NCBI GenBank assembly: GCA_041821265.1
Contig: JBGUEQ010000025.1
Coordinates: forward strand, 1-64,000
Source: Lachnotalea sp041821265
GTDB lineage: Bacteria > Bacillota > Clostridia > Lachnospirales > Lachnospiraceae
Direction of reading: 5' to 3'
DNA length: 64,000 nucleotides
In this document: positions 15,006 to 23,904 of the stretch, piece by piece
Layout of the letters: each line of letters starts with the position of its first letter
How positions within the stretch are numbered: position 1 is the stretch's first letter
The notes under the pieces: model-generated
What the model was told of the DNA's origin: nothing
Database searches by the model: none
The model's input: the letters and a program-made list of their open reading frames with translations, nothing else
Translations under genes and position numbers: made by a program

Positions 15006-16745
15006 ATGAAATTATTAAATAATTTAAGCGTTACAAAAAAGCTGGCATCACTTTATGTTCCAACAGTTGTGGCACTAGTACTGCTATTAATACTTTTTAT
15101 TTACGATACTACAAATATTAATAATATAACAAAAAAAGCTTATTATGACGAGCTTTACGTAAGTACAGGCTTGATTTTAAATGCGGATCGTGATTTTTAT
15201 CAAGCGGCAGTTGCAGAAAAGGAGCTCGTTCTTAGTAAAACGACGCTAGAGGATCAAAGAAGAGAAGAACTTATTACGGATTATAATGATAATTTAAAAC
15301 AAACTACGGATCGTGTGGGACAAGCAGTAGATAATATTAAGAGTAATACGGCACTTTATAGTGAATTTAAATATTCTACAACACAACAAACAATGCAGCA
15401 GTTATATGATTCTTTTTGCACAAAAATGCAGACATGGGAAAGTTCCTATGATATAGTTACTCTAACAGGAGATCTAGATGCTCATGTATCCGCGTTTGAT
15501 GAAGCAAGGGCTGATATTAATTCCATGACAGAATTGTTAGATGAATATGCGGATGCTACATCTCAGTCGATTAAAGAAGATATTGTTGCTAAAATTATAG
15601 CTGCGACTTGTGGAATTATTATAGTCATTTTTGCAATTTCACTACTGGCTGCATATATTATTCAATATTTGAAAAAAAATATTATTAATACAACGAATAA
15701 TATGATTTTATTATCAAATAATGATTTATCTTTTGAAGCATATCATGTGGATTCTAAAGATGAAATTGGTGTACTATCTACTTCGGTGAACACATTAATA
15801 GATTCATTAAGAGGGATAGTATCGTTATTGGATATTACTTCAAATAAACTTAATAATTCCTCCACCACCATGGGGAAAAACTCAGATGAAATTACTATAT
15901 CTATGAATGAAATAGCAAATACGGTTGGAGAAATTGCAGAATCTGCAAGTCAGCAGGCTCAAGATTCAGAACATGTAGCCAAAGAATTTGATAGTTTAGG
16001 ACAAGTAATAGAACAAAGTGTAACAAGTACGAAGAAGCTTTACAAAGCTAGCAATCAGATTCAAGCAGTTAGTAAGGAGGGGTTAGAAACAGTTATAGAA
16101 CTTTCTAGTATAACAGCGGCTAATCAGATATCTTTCGAGTTGATTTTTGATACGATTCGTAATACAAATGAGAGTGCAGGTAAAATTGGTGAAGTGAGTG
16201 ATATTATTGCCAGTATAGCACAGCAAACGAATCTTCTTGCATTGAATGCTGCGATTGAAGCAGCTAGAGCTGGAGAATCAGGTAAAGGGTTTGCAGTGGT
16301 TGCTGAAGAAATCAGAAAGTTAGCGGAACAATCTGCTCAATCTACTAGTTCCATTCATACTATTTTGGAGGTATTACAGAATCAAATCTCTAACGCCAAT
16401 ACACAAAGTAGTCAGGTGAAAGAAGCGGTACAACGACAAGCCATAAGCGTAGATGAAACAAAAGAAAGATATACAACAATTGTTGATACGCTTGAGACCG
16501 TGAATCAAGAGATTAAAATATTGGATTCAGTAAGTCGCGATATGGAACAAAGTCGTTTACAAGTTGTTGATATAATAACATCTCTATCAGCTATAGCAGA
16601 AGAAAATGCTGCTAGTACAGAAGAAACATCAGCCACTACCCAAGAAGTGTTAGCTTCAATGATAACTATTAATGAAGCAGTAACAGAAGTGGATCAACTA
16701 GCAACTGAGCTAAATGAAGTGATTGCAAAGTTTAAACTAAATTAA
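15006..16745 (+). CDS. Methyl-accepting chemotaxis protein
   Basis: The 579-residue chemoreceptor has TM1 at about residues 13-36, a periplasmic-side four-helix-bundle sensor (about 37-195), TM2 at about 200-225, a HAMP linker, and a signalling domain. The highly conserved hairpin tip reads IASIAQQTNLLALNAAIEAA, followed by AGKGF-type GESGKGFAVVAEEIRKLAEQS. Near the C terminus SAIAEENAASTEETSA marks a methylation region. AAAGGA 7 nt before the ATG at 15006 decides the start over ATGs at 14964 and 15000. The ligand is unknown. It stands alone, with no che gene adjacent. Confidence 0.93.
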   Translation: MKLLNNLSVTKKLASLYVPTVVALVLLLILFIYDTTNINNITKKAYYDELYVSTGLILNADRDFYQAAVAEKELVLSKTTLEDQRREELITDYNDNLKQTTDRVGQAVDNIKSNTALYSEFKYSTTQQTMQQLYDSFCTKMQTWESSYDIVTLTGDLDAHVSAFDEARADINSMTELLDEYADATSQSIKEDIVAKIIAATCGIIIVIFAISLLAAYIIQYLKKNIINTTNNMILLSNNDLSFEAYHVDSKDEIGVLSTSVNTLIDSLRGIVSLLDITSNKLNNSSTTMGKNSDEITISMNEIANTVGEIAESASQQAQDSEHVAKEFDSLGQVIEQSVTSTKKLYKASNQIQAVSKEGLETVIELSSITAANQISFELIFDTIRNTNESAGKIGEVSDIIASIAQQTNLLALNAAIEAARAGESGKGFAVVAEEIRKLAEQSAQSTSSIHTILEVLQNQISNANTQSSQVKEAVQRQAISVDETKERYTTIVDTLETVNQEIKILDSVSRDMEQSRLQVVDIITSLSAIAEENAASTEETSATTQEVLASMITINEAVTEVDQLATELNEVIAKFKLN

Positions 16746-16801
16746 ATAATTTATATTCTGACGTTGAAATGATATTTTCATAGTGGTATGATATAAATAA
16801 T

Positions 16802-16891
16802 GTAACTATTCAGAACCCACTAAAGCAAGGTGTATTGCAAAGCAAAATCCTGAGTTTTATAGCGCTAACTATGAAGGTACTGAAAAGTCAC
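16802..16891 (+). repeat. Repeat family A, copy A3
   Basis: The 90-bp copy has the left end GTAACTATTCAGAACCC, the GTATTGCAAAGCAAAATCC core, and a right end decayed to ACTGAAAAGTCAC. The TAAAATGCAAG module is missing. Its right end stops 2 bp before the first helix of the ZTP riboswitch. Confidence 0.8.
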
Positions 16892-16893
16892 TA

Positions 16894-16965
16894 AATAATT
16901 ATATTACTGACGGAAGTGGAATGAACCACATGAAGTATAATTATTATGAGCCGACCGTCTGGGCA
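16894..16965 (+). ncRNA. ZTP (pfl) riboswitch aptamer
   Basis: P1 pairs AATAATTATA (16894-16903) with TATAATTATT (16936-16945). The internal segment ACTGACGGAAGTGGAATGA then ACCAC forms the conserved P2 hairpin (GTGG / CCAC). The 3' domain carries GCCGACCGTCTGGGCA (16950-16965), matching the conserved CCGCCTGGGCA element except for one base. These riboswitches sense ZTP/ZMP, signs of 10-formyl-THF shortage; ZMP is the substrate of the enzyme encoded just downstream. Confidence 0.92.
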
Positions 16966-16992
16966 ATTTGCCTAGATAGTTGGCTCTTTTTT
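16948..16992 (+). terminator. Expression-platform terminator of the ZTP riboswitch
   Basis: GAGCCGAC (16948-16955) pairs with GTTGGCTC (16979-16986), with GGGCA/TTGCC inside, then six T. It uses the 3' aptamer domain, so ligand binding should block termination and switch the gene on. Confidence 0.88.
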
Positions 16993-17011
16993 AATAGGAA
17001 AGGTGTATAGT

Positions 17012-18184
17012 ATGAAAGAATACGAATTGAAATACGGATGCAATCCAAACCAAAAACCAGCAAGAGTTTATTCGGAAAATAATGATTTACCATTTGAAAT
17101 CTTAAATGGAAGACCAGGATATATTAATTTGTTAGATGCATTAAACAGTTGGCAATTAGTAAAAGAATTGAAAGAGGTAACACAATTAGCAGCAGCGGCA
17201 TCATTTAAACACGTAAGTCCGGCAGGGGCAGCTGTAGCAATACCATTAAGCACAACAATGAAGAAAATATATTTTGCGGAGGATGTGGAATTATCGAATA
17301 TAGCAACGGCATATATTCGAGCTAGAGGTACTGACAGGTTATCATCTTATGGAGATTTTGTTGCTTTGTCTGAGGAATGTGACAAGCAGACAGCGCAAGT
17401 TTTACTAAGGGAAGTTTCGGATGGCATTATTGCGCCAAGTTATTCAACAGAAGCGATTGAAATATTAAAGAAAAAGCGAAAAGGAACTTACGTTGTTATA
17501 AAAATTAATGAAAACTATCAGCCAAATGAGATGGAAATGAAGGACGTATTTGGGATTACATTTGAACAAAGTCGAAATAATATAAAAATCAAAGAGGAAA
17601 TGCTTCATAATATAGTAACAGAAAACAAATCAATTCCTACGAATGCCAAATTAGATTTGGTTATTTCATTAATTACGCTAAAATATACACAGTCTAATTC
17701 TGTATGTTATGTAAAAGATGGACAGACAATTGGGATTGGTGCTGGTCAACAATCGAGAATACATTGTACAAGGCTTGCAGGTAGTAAGGCTGATGGATGG
17801 TTCTTAAGACAAAATACTAAGGTTATAAATTTGAATTTCAAAGAAGGAATTACAAGAGCTGAAAGAGATAATGCGATAGATGTATATATATCGGAGGAAG
17901 CAAATGATATCCTTAAGGATGGCATGTGGCAAACCGTATTCACAAAGAAGCCTGAAGTGTTTTCAAAACAAGAAAAAGAAGCATGGCTTGAAAATCTGGT
18001 TGAAGTTTCATTAGGATCCGATGCATTTTTTCCGTTTGGAGATAATATTGAAAGAGCAAATAAAAGTGGAGTGAAATATATTGTACAAGCAGGTGGATCG
18101 GTTAGAGATGATCATGTTATAGACACTTGCAATAAATACAATATTGCAATGGCCTTTACGGGAGTAAGATTATTTCATCACTAA
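17012..18184 (+). CDS. AICAR transformylase, stand-alone (PurH C-terminal domain)
   Basis: The 390-residue enzyme transfers a formyl group from 10-formyl-THF to AICAR (ZMP) in purine synthesis. It starts directly with ELKYGCNPNQKPARVY, the transformylase domain, and lacks the IMP cyclohydrolase (MGS-like) domain found in bifunctional PurH (about 510 residues). Further signatures are AAAASFKHVSPAGAAVA (catalytic Lys-His), YGDFVALSEECD, GIGAGQQSRIHC, SDAFFPF and YIVQAGGSVRDDHVI. GGAAAGGTG precedes the ATG at 17012; the in-frame GTG at 17003 overlaps that site. An IMP cyclohydrolase must be encoded elsewhere. Confidence 0.95.
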   Translation: MKEYELKYGCNPNQKPARVYSENNDLPFEILNGRPGYINLLDALNSWQLVKELKEVTQLAAAASFKHVSPAGAAVAIPLSTTMKKIYFAEDVELSNIATAYIRARGTDRLSSYGDFVALSEECDKQTAQVLLREVSDGIIAPSYSTEAIEILKKKRKGTYVVIKINENYQPNEMEMKDVFGITFEQSRNNIKIKEEMLHNIVTENKSIPTNAKLDLVISLITLKYTQSNSVCYVKDGQTIGIGAGQQSRIHCTRLAGSKADGWFLRQNTKVINLNFKEGITRAERDNAIDVYISEEANDILKDGMWQTVFTKKPEVFSKQEKEAWLENLVEVSLGSDAFFPFGDNIERANKSGVKYIVQAGGSVRDDHVIDTCNKYNIAMAFTGVRLFHH

Positions 18185-18191
18185 CATATTT

Positions 18192-18232
18192 AAAAGGCTT
18201 ATAAGCCAAATGGTTTGCAATATAAGCCTTTT
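18192..18232 (+). terminator. Terminator of the AICAR transformylase gene
   Basis: AAAAGGCTTATA (18192-18203) and TATAAGCCTTTT (18221-18232) form a perfect 12-bp stem. Its T-rich 3' arm and A-rich 5' arm suit bidirectional use against the convergent ABC operon. Confidence 0.8.
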
Positions 18233-18328
18233 AGAAGTTAGATGTAAGCGGTGATAATTAATTCGATTTGTATATATTTTAAAAAGTTAACAGGAAAAAG
18301 CATAATTAGTTGGGTTTTAAACACTCTT

Positions 18329-19126
18329 TTATAAATGTTTCAAATAAAGTTTTTCCAGTAAATTGATTGCTTTATAGAGTCCCATAGCAATGATGCAAAG
18401 AATGACAATGCTCATGATAACCCAATCAAGTTTAAAAACTTGGGACCCATAAATAATCAGGTATCCAAGTCCAGATCTAGCTGCTAAAAATTCGCCGATT
18501 ACTACACCAACTAGTGAAAGCCCAATATTAACTTTCATAGTGCTAATGATAATTGGAATGGAACTAGGAAGAACCACTTTGATTAATACATTTCGTTTGT
18601 TTCCACCAAGGGTATAGATTAGTTTGATTTTATCATTATCAACTTCTTTAAACCCTGCATACAAGTTGATGATTGTTCCAAAGAGTGCAACTGAAATTCC
18701 TGCAACTATGATTGTATTCATATTAGCACCTAGCCACACAATAAGGAGAGGGGCTAAAGCTGATTTTGGAAGACTGTTTAATACAACTAAATAGGGCTCT
18801 AAAATAGCGGACAATTTTTTATTTGACCATAATAGCACAGAAACTAGCACACCCAAGATAATGACTAGAAAAAAACTAACGAACGTTTCTGCTAAAGTTA
18901 TAAAAATATGGTGTAATATGGTGCCGTCTAATAACATGCTATAAAAGCAAGAAACGATTTTAACGGGACTACTGAATATAAAAGAATCAATTAGACCGAG
19001 GTTCGTTGTAAGTTGCCATAATGAAATAAAAACGATAAATATAATTATTCTAGATGCAGTGATACTTCTTTTATCCTTTACATTTTCTCTCATGTATTCA
19101 TACTGTCTAATTGATGTTTTATTCAT
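18329..19126 (-). CDS. ABC transporter permease, SsuC/TauC-like
   Basis: The 265-residue inner-membrane permease has about six helices and the BPD_transp_1 EAA loop GGNKRNVLIKVVLPSSIPIII at about residues 168-188 (the Gly lies about 18 residues before the loop end). SsuC/TauC/ThiX-type permeases move taurine, alkanesulfonates, nitrate or pyrimidines. Its start overlaps the ATPase stop by 8 nt and has AAGGAG upstream. No substrate-binding protein gene lies beside it, so the substrate cannot be inferred. Confidence 0.88.
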   Translation of the reverse strand: MNKTSIRQYEYMRENVKDKRSITASRIIIFIVFISLWQLTTNLGLIDSFIFSSPVKIVSCFYSMLLDGTILHHIFITLAETFVSFFLVIILGVLVSVLLWSNKKLSAILEPYLVVLNSLPKSALAPLLIVWLGANMNTIIVAGISVALFGTIINLYAGFKEVDNDKIKLIYTLGGNKRNVLIKVVLPSSIPIIISTMKVNIGLSLVGVVIGEFLAARSGLGYLIIYGSQVFKLDWVIMSIVILCIIAMGLYKAINLLEKLYLKHL

Positions 19127-19886
19127 TATAGTCTAACTCCTTCCATATAGCATTAAAGTAATCTTTGAATTCGGGTGCATTACGACATCCCATAGGAGTT
19201 CTGTTTGCTAAATCAAATTCAATTGGTATTATGGTTTTAATTGTTCCAGGTCGTTTTGATAGCACGATAACTTTATCACCTAGGCTAATTGCTTCTGAAA
19301 GGTCATGAGTAACTAGTACAGCGGTTTTTTTCTCTTTTTTAATAATACTTCCAATATCATCACTTACGGCTAATCGAGTCTGATAGTCAAGGGCTGAAAA
19401 CGGTTCGTCAAGTAAAAGTATGGAAGGGTTTAGGGCAAGGGTTCTAATCAATGCGGCTCGTTGTCGCATGCCGCCGGATAGTTCGGAGGGTTTTTTATCT
19501 CTAAATGTATTAAGACCATAATTTATTAGCATTTCATTAACCGTATCTGTATATTGCGTCGTTAACTTTTTCTGAATTTCCAGACCTAAAATAATATTTT
19601 TGTAGACACTTCTCCACTCAAATAAATGGTCTTTTTGGAGCATATACCCAATATCAGTACGTACTTTTGACACATCGGTGTTGTTGATTTGTATGCTTCC
19701 AGTTTCGGGTGAAATTAAGCCAGCAATTAGTGAGAGAAGTGTTGATTTACCACATCCACTTGGTCCTACGATTGCAATAAATTCTCCTTCTTTCACATCG
19801 AATGATATATTATATAAAGCAGGTGTTTCACCTGCTACAGAGTGATAAGCATAGCTTACAGATTTAAGCTCGAGCAAAGATTTCAT
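19119..19886 (-). CDS. ABC transporter ATPase, SsuB/TauB-like
   Basis: The 255-residue ATPase has Walker A GPSGCGKST, Q-loop GYMLQKDHLFEW, signature LSGGMRQR, Walker B ILLLDEPFSALD and the H-loop VTHDLSEA. It pairs with the permease at 18329 and overlaps it by 8 nt. GGAGG lies 6 nt before the ATG at 19886; a longer frame to 19985 has no ribosome-binding site. The operon runs against its upstream and downstream neighbours. Confidence 0.92.
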   Translation of the reverse strand: MKSLLELKSVSYAYHSVAGETPALYNISFDVKEGEFIAIVGPSGCGKSTLLSLIAGLISPETGSIQINNTDVSKVRTDIGYMLQKDHLFEWRSVYKNIILGLEIQKKLTTQYTDTVNEMLINYGLNTFRDKKPSELSGGMRQRAALIRTLALNPSILLLDEPFSALDYQTRLAVSDDIGSIIKKEKKTAVLVTHDLSEAISLGDKVIVLSKRPGTIKTIIPIEFDLANRTPMGCRNAPEFKDYFNAIWKELDYNE

Positions 19887-20300
19887 ACAATACCTCCATT
19901 TAATATATACATTATTGTATGAAGCACTTAAAAAGAAGTTCCTAGTATATGAATACTCATTAAAATAATATAAGAGTTCGTTCAAATATTGAATTGTATG
20001 GAAAGCTATATTATAATGTAACTATTCAGAACCCGCTAACGCGGGATGTTTTGCAAAGCATAATCCCGAGTTTTATTAGCGCTAAAATGCAAGGTTCTTG
20101 CATTTTATGTGCATCGCGTAGCGGTAACGATGAAGGTACTGAATCGTTACTTATTATTTACAGAATCACTGTAGTTAGCAGCTGTAAATAGTAATGAATA
20201 TATCATTATGAAACAAGGTACAAGCGTGAAGTCAAATAGCTTAAATTCAAATAGTCCCAATGAATCAATATGTATGACAAAACGCACAAATGGAGGATAT
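19887..20300. other. Intergenic region between divergent ABC operon and queH
   Basis: The gap is largely repeat A4 (20018-20150). A weak minus-strand -35 (TTGAAC near 19987) has no good -10 partner. Open frames at 19994-20191 and the 31 codons before queH are not supported by ribosome-binding sites. Confidence 0.45.
20018..20150 (+). repeat. Repeat family A, copy A4 (most complete)
   Basis: This 133-bp copy serves as the reference. Left end GTAACTATTCAGAACC and right end GGTACTGAATCGTTAC are imperfect terminal inverted repeats. Inside lie three hairpins: CGGGAT...ATCCCG, TAAAATGCAAG gttc TTGCATTTTA, and GCGCTA...TAGCGG. The right module (20126-20150) folds on itself: GTAACGAT / ATCGTTAC. Confidence 0.88.
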
Positions 20301-20927
20301 ATGAATGTTTTAAATTACCAAAAAGAATTAGATAAACTAATTGCAAATTTACAAAAAGACGAAATTCAACCAAGTTTATTATTACACAGTTGTTGTGCAC
20401 CCTGTAGTAGTTATGTATTGGAGTATTTATCACAGTATTTTAAAATCACGATATTTTATTACAATCCAAACATTTATCCATTAAGTGAATATGAAAAGAG
20501 AGTAATAGAACAGCAACAATTTATAAATGACAGTTCGGCAAAACTCCCAATTCATTTTATGGAAGGAAATTATGATACGGACCGCTTTTATGAAGAGACA
20601 AAAGGCCTTGAGCATGTAAAAGAAGGCGGTGAACGTTGTTTTAAATGTTATGAACTAAGAATGCGTGAAACTGCACAAATCGCAAGAGAAAAAGAGTTTG
20701 ATTATTTTACTACAACACTTTCCATTAGTCCACTCAAAAATGCGCAAAAGTTAAATGAGATAGGAATAAAACTGGAAGAGGAATATGGAGTATCCTATTT
20801 ACATTCTGATTTTAAGAAAAAGAACGGATATAAAAGATCCGTAGAGTTATCAAAAGAGTATAATTTATACAGACAGGATTATTGTGGATGTGTATTTTCT
20901 ATGAGAAATGGGGAAGTGAAACAATAG
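20301..20927 (+). CDS. queH: Epoxyqueuosine reductase QueH
   Basis: The 208-residue enzyme (formerly DUF208) reduces epoxyqueuosine to queuosine in tRNA. The signature LLHSCCAPCSSYVLEYL sits at about residues 26-42, with further Cys in GGERCFKCYELR and the C-terminal DYCGCVFS, ligands of an Fe-S cluster and an iron centre. GGAGG 4-5 nt before the ATG at 20301 gives the start; earlier in-frame ATGs (20208, 20274) have no ribosome-binding site. It stands alone between repeat A4 and argH. Confidence 0.93.
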   Translation: MNVLNYQKELDKLIANLQKDEIQPSLLLHSCCAPCSSYVLEYLSQYFKITIFYYNPNIYPLSEYEKRVIEQQQFINDSSAKLPIHFMEGNYDTDRFYEETKGLEHVKEGGERCFKCYELRMRETAQIAREKEFDYFTTTLSISPLKNAQKLNEIGIKLEEEYGVSYLHSDFKKKNGYKRSVELSKEYNLYRQDYCGCVFSMRNGEVKQ

Positions 20928-21015
20928 CTTAAAACTCTTGTGAATAGCTAGTAAACGAAATGAATCATTTTAAATAGTAATGAAGTGATATCGTTTTACA
21001 GCAATCAATTATTGC

Positions 21016-21043
21016 TTGAAATGATTAAATATGCTATTATTAT
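21016..21043 (+). promoter_or_regulatory. Predicted promoter of argH
   Basis: TTGAAA (21016-21021), 16 nt, TATTAT (21038-21043), about 28 nt upstream of the argH ribosome-binding region. Confidence 0.45.
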
Positions 21044-21077
21044 GTAATATTATACATGAAAGAAAAGAGGAAACAAT

Positions 21078-22454
21078 ATGGCACAATTATGGGGTGGTCG
21101 TTTCACGAAAGAAACAGACCAATTAGTTTATAATTTTAATGCTTCAATTTCATTTGACAAAAAATTTTACAAACAAGATATAGAGGGTAGCATTGCGCAT
21201 GTAACGATGCTTGCGAAGCAGAATATTCTTACAGATGATGAAAAGGGTACAATCATTAATGGACTCAACAGCATTCTTGCCGATGTAGAAAACGGTAAAC
21301 TAGAAATATCTGAGAAATATGAGGATATTCATAGTTTTGTAGAAGCTAATCTAATTGAACGCGTAGGAGATGCAGGTAAAAAACTTCACACGGGAAGAAG
21401 TAGAAACGATCAAGTTGCTTTAGATATGAAATTATATGTTCGTGAAGAAGTAATTGAAATGGATGATCTTTTAAAAGAACTTTTGCAGGTGTTACTAAAC
21501 ATTATGGAAGAAAATACAGAAACATTTATGCCTGGTTTTACACATTTGCAAAAGGCCCAACCAATTACTTTGGCTCATCACATGGGAGCCTATTTTGAAA
21601 TGTTTAAACGAGATCGTTCACGTATGATGGATATCTATAATCGTATGAATTATTGTCCTCTGGGAGCAGGCGCATTGGCGGGAACAACATATCCACTCGA
21701 TCGAGACTATGTGGCTAGTTTGTTAGGTTTTGCAGGAGCAACGCAAAACAGCATGGATTCGGTATCGGATCGTGATTATGTAATTGAATTATTATCAGCA
21801 ATGTCTACCATTATGATGCATTTAAGTAGATTTTCAGAAGAAATTATTATATGGAATACAAATGAATATCGATTTGTTGAATTGGATGATGCCTATAGCA
21901 CAGGAAGCAGTATTATGCCTCAGAAAAAAAATCCTGATATAGCAGAGTTGGTCCGTGGTAAAACAGGACGTGTATACGGAGCATTAATGTCAATTTTAAC
22001 GACAATGAAAGGCATACCATTAGCATACAATAAAGATATGCAGGAAGACAAAGAGTTGACATTTGATGCAATAGACACCGTGAAAGGATGCCTTGCATTA
22101 TTTACTGGTATGGTTAAAACAATGGAATTTAATAAAGATAGAATGGAAATAAGTGCAAAAGGTGGTTTTACAAATGCTACTGATGTAGCTGATTATTTAG
22201 TTAACAAAGGAGTCCCATTTCGTGATGCTCACAGCATTTCAGGGCGCTTAGTTTTAACCTGCATTGAAAAAAACTGTGCGCTAGATGATTTGACATTAAG
22301 TGAATTTAAAGTGGAAGCGGAATTGTTTGAAGAGGATATTTATCAAGCAATTAGTTTAGAGACTTGTGTGAATAAAAGAGTGACACTGGGAGCACCTGGT
22401 AAAACCTCCATGGAACAGGTTATTAAAGAAAATAAAATCTATCTGGCAAAATAA
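21078..22454 (+). CDS. argH: Argininosuccinate lyase
   Basis: The 458-residue enzyme splits argininosuccinate into arginine and fumarate, the last step of arginine synthesis. Family motifs run in order: LWGGRF at the start, EDIHSFVEANL, HTGRSRNDQVALD, PGFTHLQKAQPITLAHH (catalytic His), and the fumarase-family signature GSSIMPQKKNPD at about residues 278-289. Length is the family norm. argG is not adjacent, so the two genes are split in this genome. Confidence 0.97.
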   Translation: MAQLWGGRFTKETDQLVYNFNASISFDKKFYKQDIEGSIAHVTMLAKQNILTDDEKGTIINGLNSILADVENGKLEISEKYEDIHSFVEANLIERVGDAGKKLHTGRSRNDQVALDMKLYVREEVIEMDDLLKELLQVLLNIMEENTETFMPGFTHLQKAQPITLAHHMGAYFEMFKRDRSRMMDIYNRMNYCPLGAGALAGTTYPLDRDYVASLLGFAGATQNSMDSVSDRDYVIELLSAMSTIMMHLSRFSEEIIIWNTNEYRFVELDDAYSTGSSIMPQKKNPDIAELVRGKTGRVYGALMSILTTMKGIPLAYNKDMQEDKELTFDAIDTVKGCLALFTGMVKTMEFNKDRMEISAKGGFTNATDVADYLVNKGVPFRDAHSISGRLVLTCIEKNCALDDLTLSEFKVEAELFEEDIYQAISLETCVNKRVTLGAPGKTSMEQVIKENKIYLAK

Positions 22455-22468
22455 AAATTAAAAAAGTG

Positions 22469-22497
22469 TTGCATTATAGGGTGAAATGGTATACTAT
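22469..22497 (+). promoter_or_regulatory. Predicted promoter of asd
   Basis: TTGCAT (22469-22474), 17 nt, TACTAT (22492-22497). The predicted transcript has a leader of about 110 nt. Confidence 0.55.
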
Positions 22498-22516
22498 ACT
22501 TAATACAAAGACATAT

Positions 22517-22586
22517 GTACGCGGTAGAAAAACAAAGAATGCAAGTTCTATTGTTAATGTAAGCAACAGATAGATTTTATGCGTAC
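22517..22586 (+). promoter_or_regulatory. Candidate structured leader of asd
   Basis: GTACGC (22517-22522) pairs with GCGTAC (22581-22586), enclosing TAGAA/TTCTA (22525-22529 / 22546-22550) and TGTT/AACA (22552-22555 / 22565-22568), a three-way-junction shape. It is far shorter than a lysine riboswitch and matches no class I know. The short helices could be chance. Confidence 0.3.
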
Positions 22587-22615
22587 TGGGAAATAATGCA
22601 AAGAGGAGAATTATT

Positions 22616-23701
22616 ATGAGTCAGAAATTAAAAGTTGGTATCCTTGGTGGTACTGGTATGGTAGGGCAACGTTTTATATCTTTATTAGAAAATCATCCTT
22701 GGTTTGAAGTGGTTGCTATTGCAGCAAGTCCACGTTCAGCGGGAAAATCATATGAAGAGGCAGTAGGAAGTAGATGGAAAATGACAACTCCAATGCCTGA
22801 GGCAGTTAAGAAATTAGTTGTTATGAATGTAAATGAAGTTGAAAAAGTTGCTTCGGAAGTAGATTTTGTATTTAGTGCAGTTGATATGTCTAAAGAAGAA
22901 ATTAAAGCAATCGAAGAAGCATATGCTAAGACGGAGACACCTGTTGTTTCAAATAATAGCGCACATCGTTGGACACCAGATGTTCCTATGGTAGTTCCAG
23001 AGATTAATCCTGAACATTTTGAAGTAATTAAATTTCAAAAAGAGCGTTTGGGAACAAAGAAGGGCTTTGTGGCAGTAAAACCAAACTGTTCTATTCAAAG
23101 CTATGCACCATGTTTGGCTGCTTGGAAGGAATTTGAACCTTCAGTTGTAGTTGTTACAACCTATCAAGCAATTTCAGGTGCTGGCAAAACGTTTGAAGAA
23201 TGGCCTGAAATGATAGAAAATGTGATACCTTTCATAGGTGGAGAAGAAGAGAAGAGTGAACAAGAACCATTGAGAGTTCTTGGTAAAATAGTAGATGGTG
23301 TCATTGTAAAAGCACAAGAGCCTTCTATCACAGCACAGTGTATTCGTGTTCCAGTGTTAAATGGCCATACAGCAGCCGTATTTGTATCATTTAAGAAGAA
23401 ACCTACCAAGGAAGAACTAATTGAAAAATTAGTATCGTTCAAAGGACTTCCACAGGAATTAGAACTTCCAAGTGCTCCAAAACAGTTTATTCAATATATG
23501 GAAGAAGATAATCGCCCACAAGTAAAAGCAGATGTAGATTTTGAAAATGGAATGGGTGTATCAATTGGTAGATTAAGAGAAGATAGTGTTTTTGATTTTA
23601 AATTTGTAGGACTTTCACATAATACTGTTCGTGGAGCAGCGGGTGGAGCGGTTCTGTGTGCAGAGTTATTAAAAGCACAAGGATATATTCAAGCAAAATA
23701 G
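22616..23701 (+). CDS. asd: Aspartate-semialdehyde dehydrogenase
   Basis: The 361-residue NADPH enzyme makes aspartate semialdehyde for lysine, threonine and methionine synthesis. The N-terminal GILGGTGMVGQRF is the nucleotide-binding turn, the catalytic Cys lies in VAVKPNCSIQSY (about residue 160), QAISGAGKTF holds substrate-binding residues, and the catalytic His is in RVPVLNGHTAAVF. Sequence form and length fit the archaeal/fungal-type subgroup rather than the enterobacterial one. GAGGAG lies 7 nt upstream of the ATG. Confidence 0.95.
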   Translation: MSQKLKVGILGGTGMVGQRFISLLENHPWFEVVAIAASPRSAGKSYEEAVGSRWKMTTPMPEAVKKLVVMNVNEVEKVASEVDFVFSAVDMSKEEIKAIEEAYAKTETPVVSNNSAHRWTPDVPMVVPEINPEHFEVIKFQKERLGTKKGFVAVKPNCSIQSYAPCLAAWKEFEPSVVVVTTYQAISGAGKTFEEWPEMIENVIPFIGGEEEKSEQEPLRVLGKIVDGVIVKAQEPSITAQCIRVPVLNGHTAAVFVSFKKKPTKEELIEKLVSFKGLPQELELPSAPKQFIQYMEEDNRPQVKADVDFENGMGVSIGRLREDSVFDFKFVGLSHNTVRGAAGGAVLCAELLKAQGYIQAK

Positions 23702-23727
23702 TAAAAGTATATGGCCTATTAGGGCCG

Positions 23728-23770
23728 AAACAATAGATTTGTAATTAAGTATACAAATCTATTGTTTTTT
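23728..23770 (+). terminator. Terminator of asd
   Basis: AAACAATAGATTTGTA (23728-23743) and TACAAATCTATTGTTT (23752-23767) form a perfect 16-bp stem, followed by further T. Confidence 0.88.
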
Positions 23771-23904
23771 TATTGCATAAATAGTTGCAATTATAAGGGA
23801 TATCTATTATTATATGATAGGAATTCTATGAACAATTTTACGTACTTGTAATTGTGAAATTGGATCGGAATATGAAATAATATTTTAATAAGGAAGTAAT
23901 TTGA

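Noticed and set aside
19994..20191. 65-codon open frame before queH
   Set aside because: It is repeat A4 read in frame; the same pseudo-peptide recurs at 39150-39335.
22498..22615. Lysine riboswitch before asd
   Set aside because: The leader is about 110 nt, far below the size of that class, and lacks its conserved junction.
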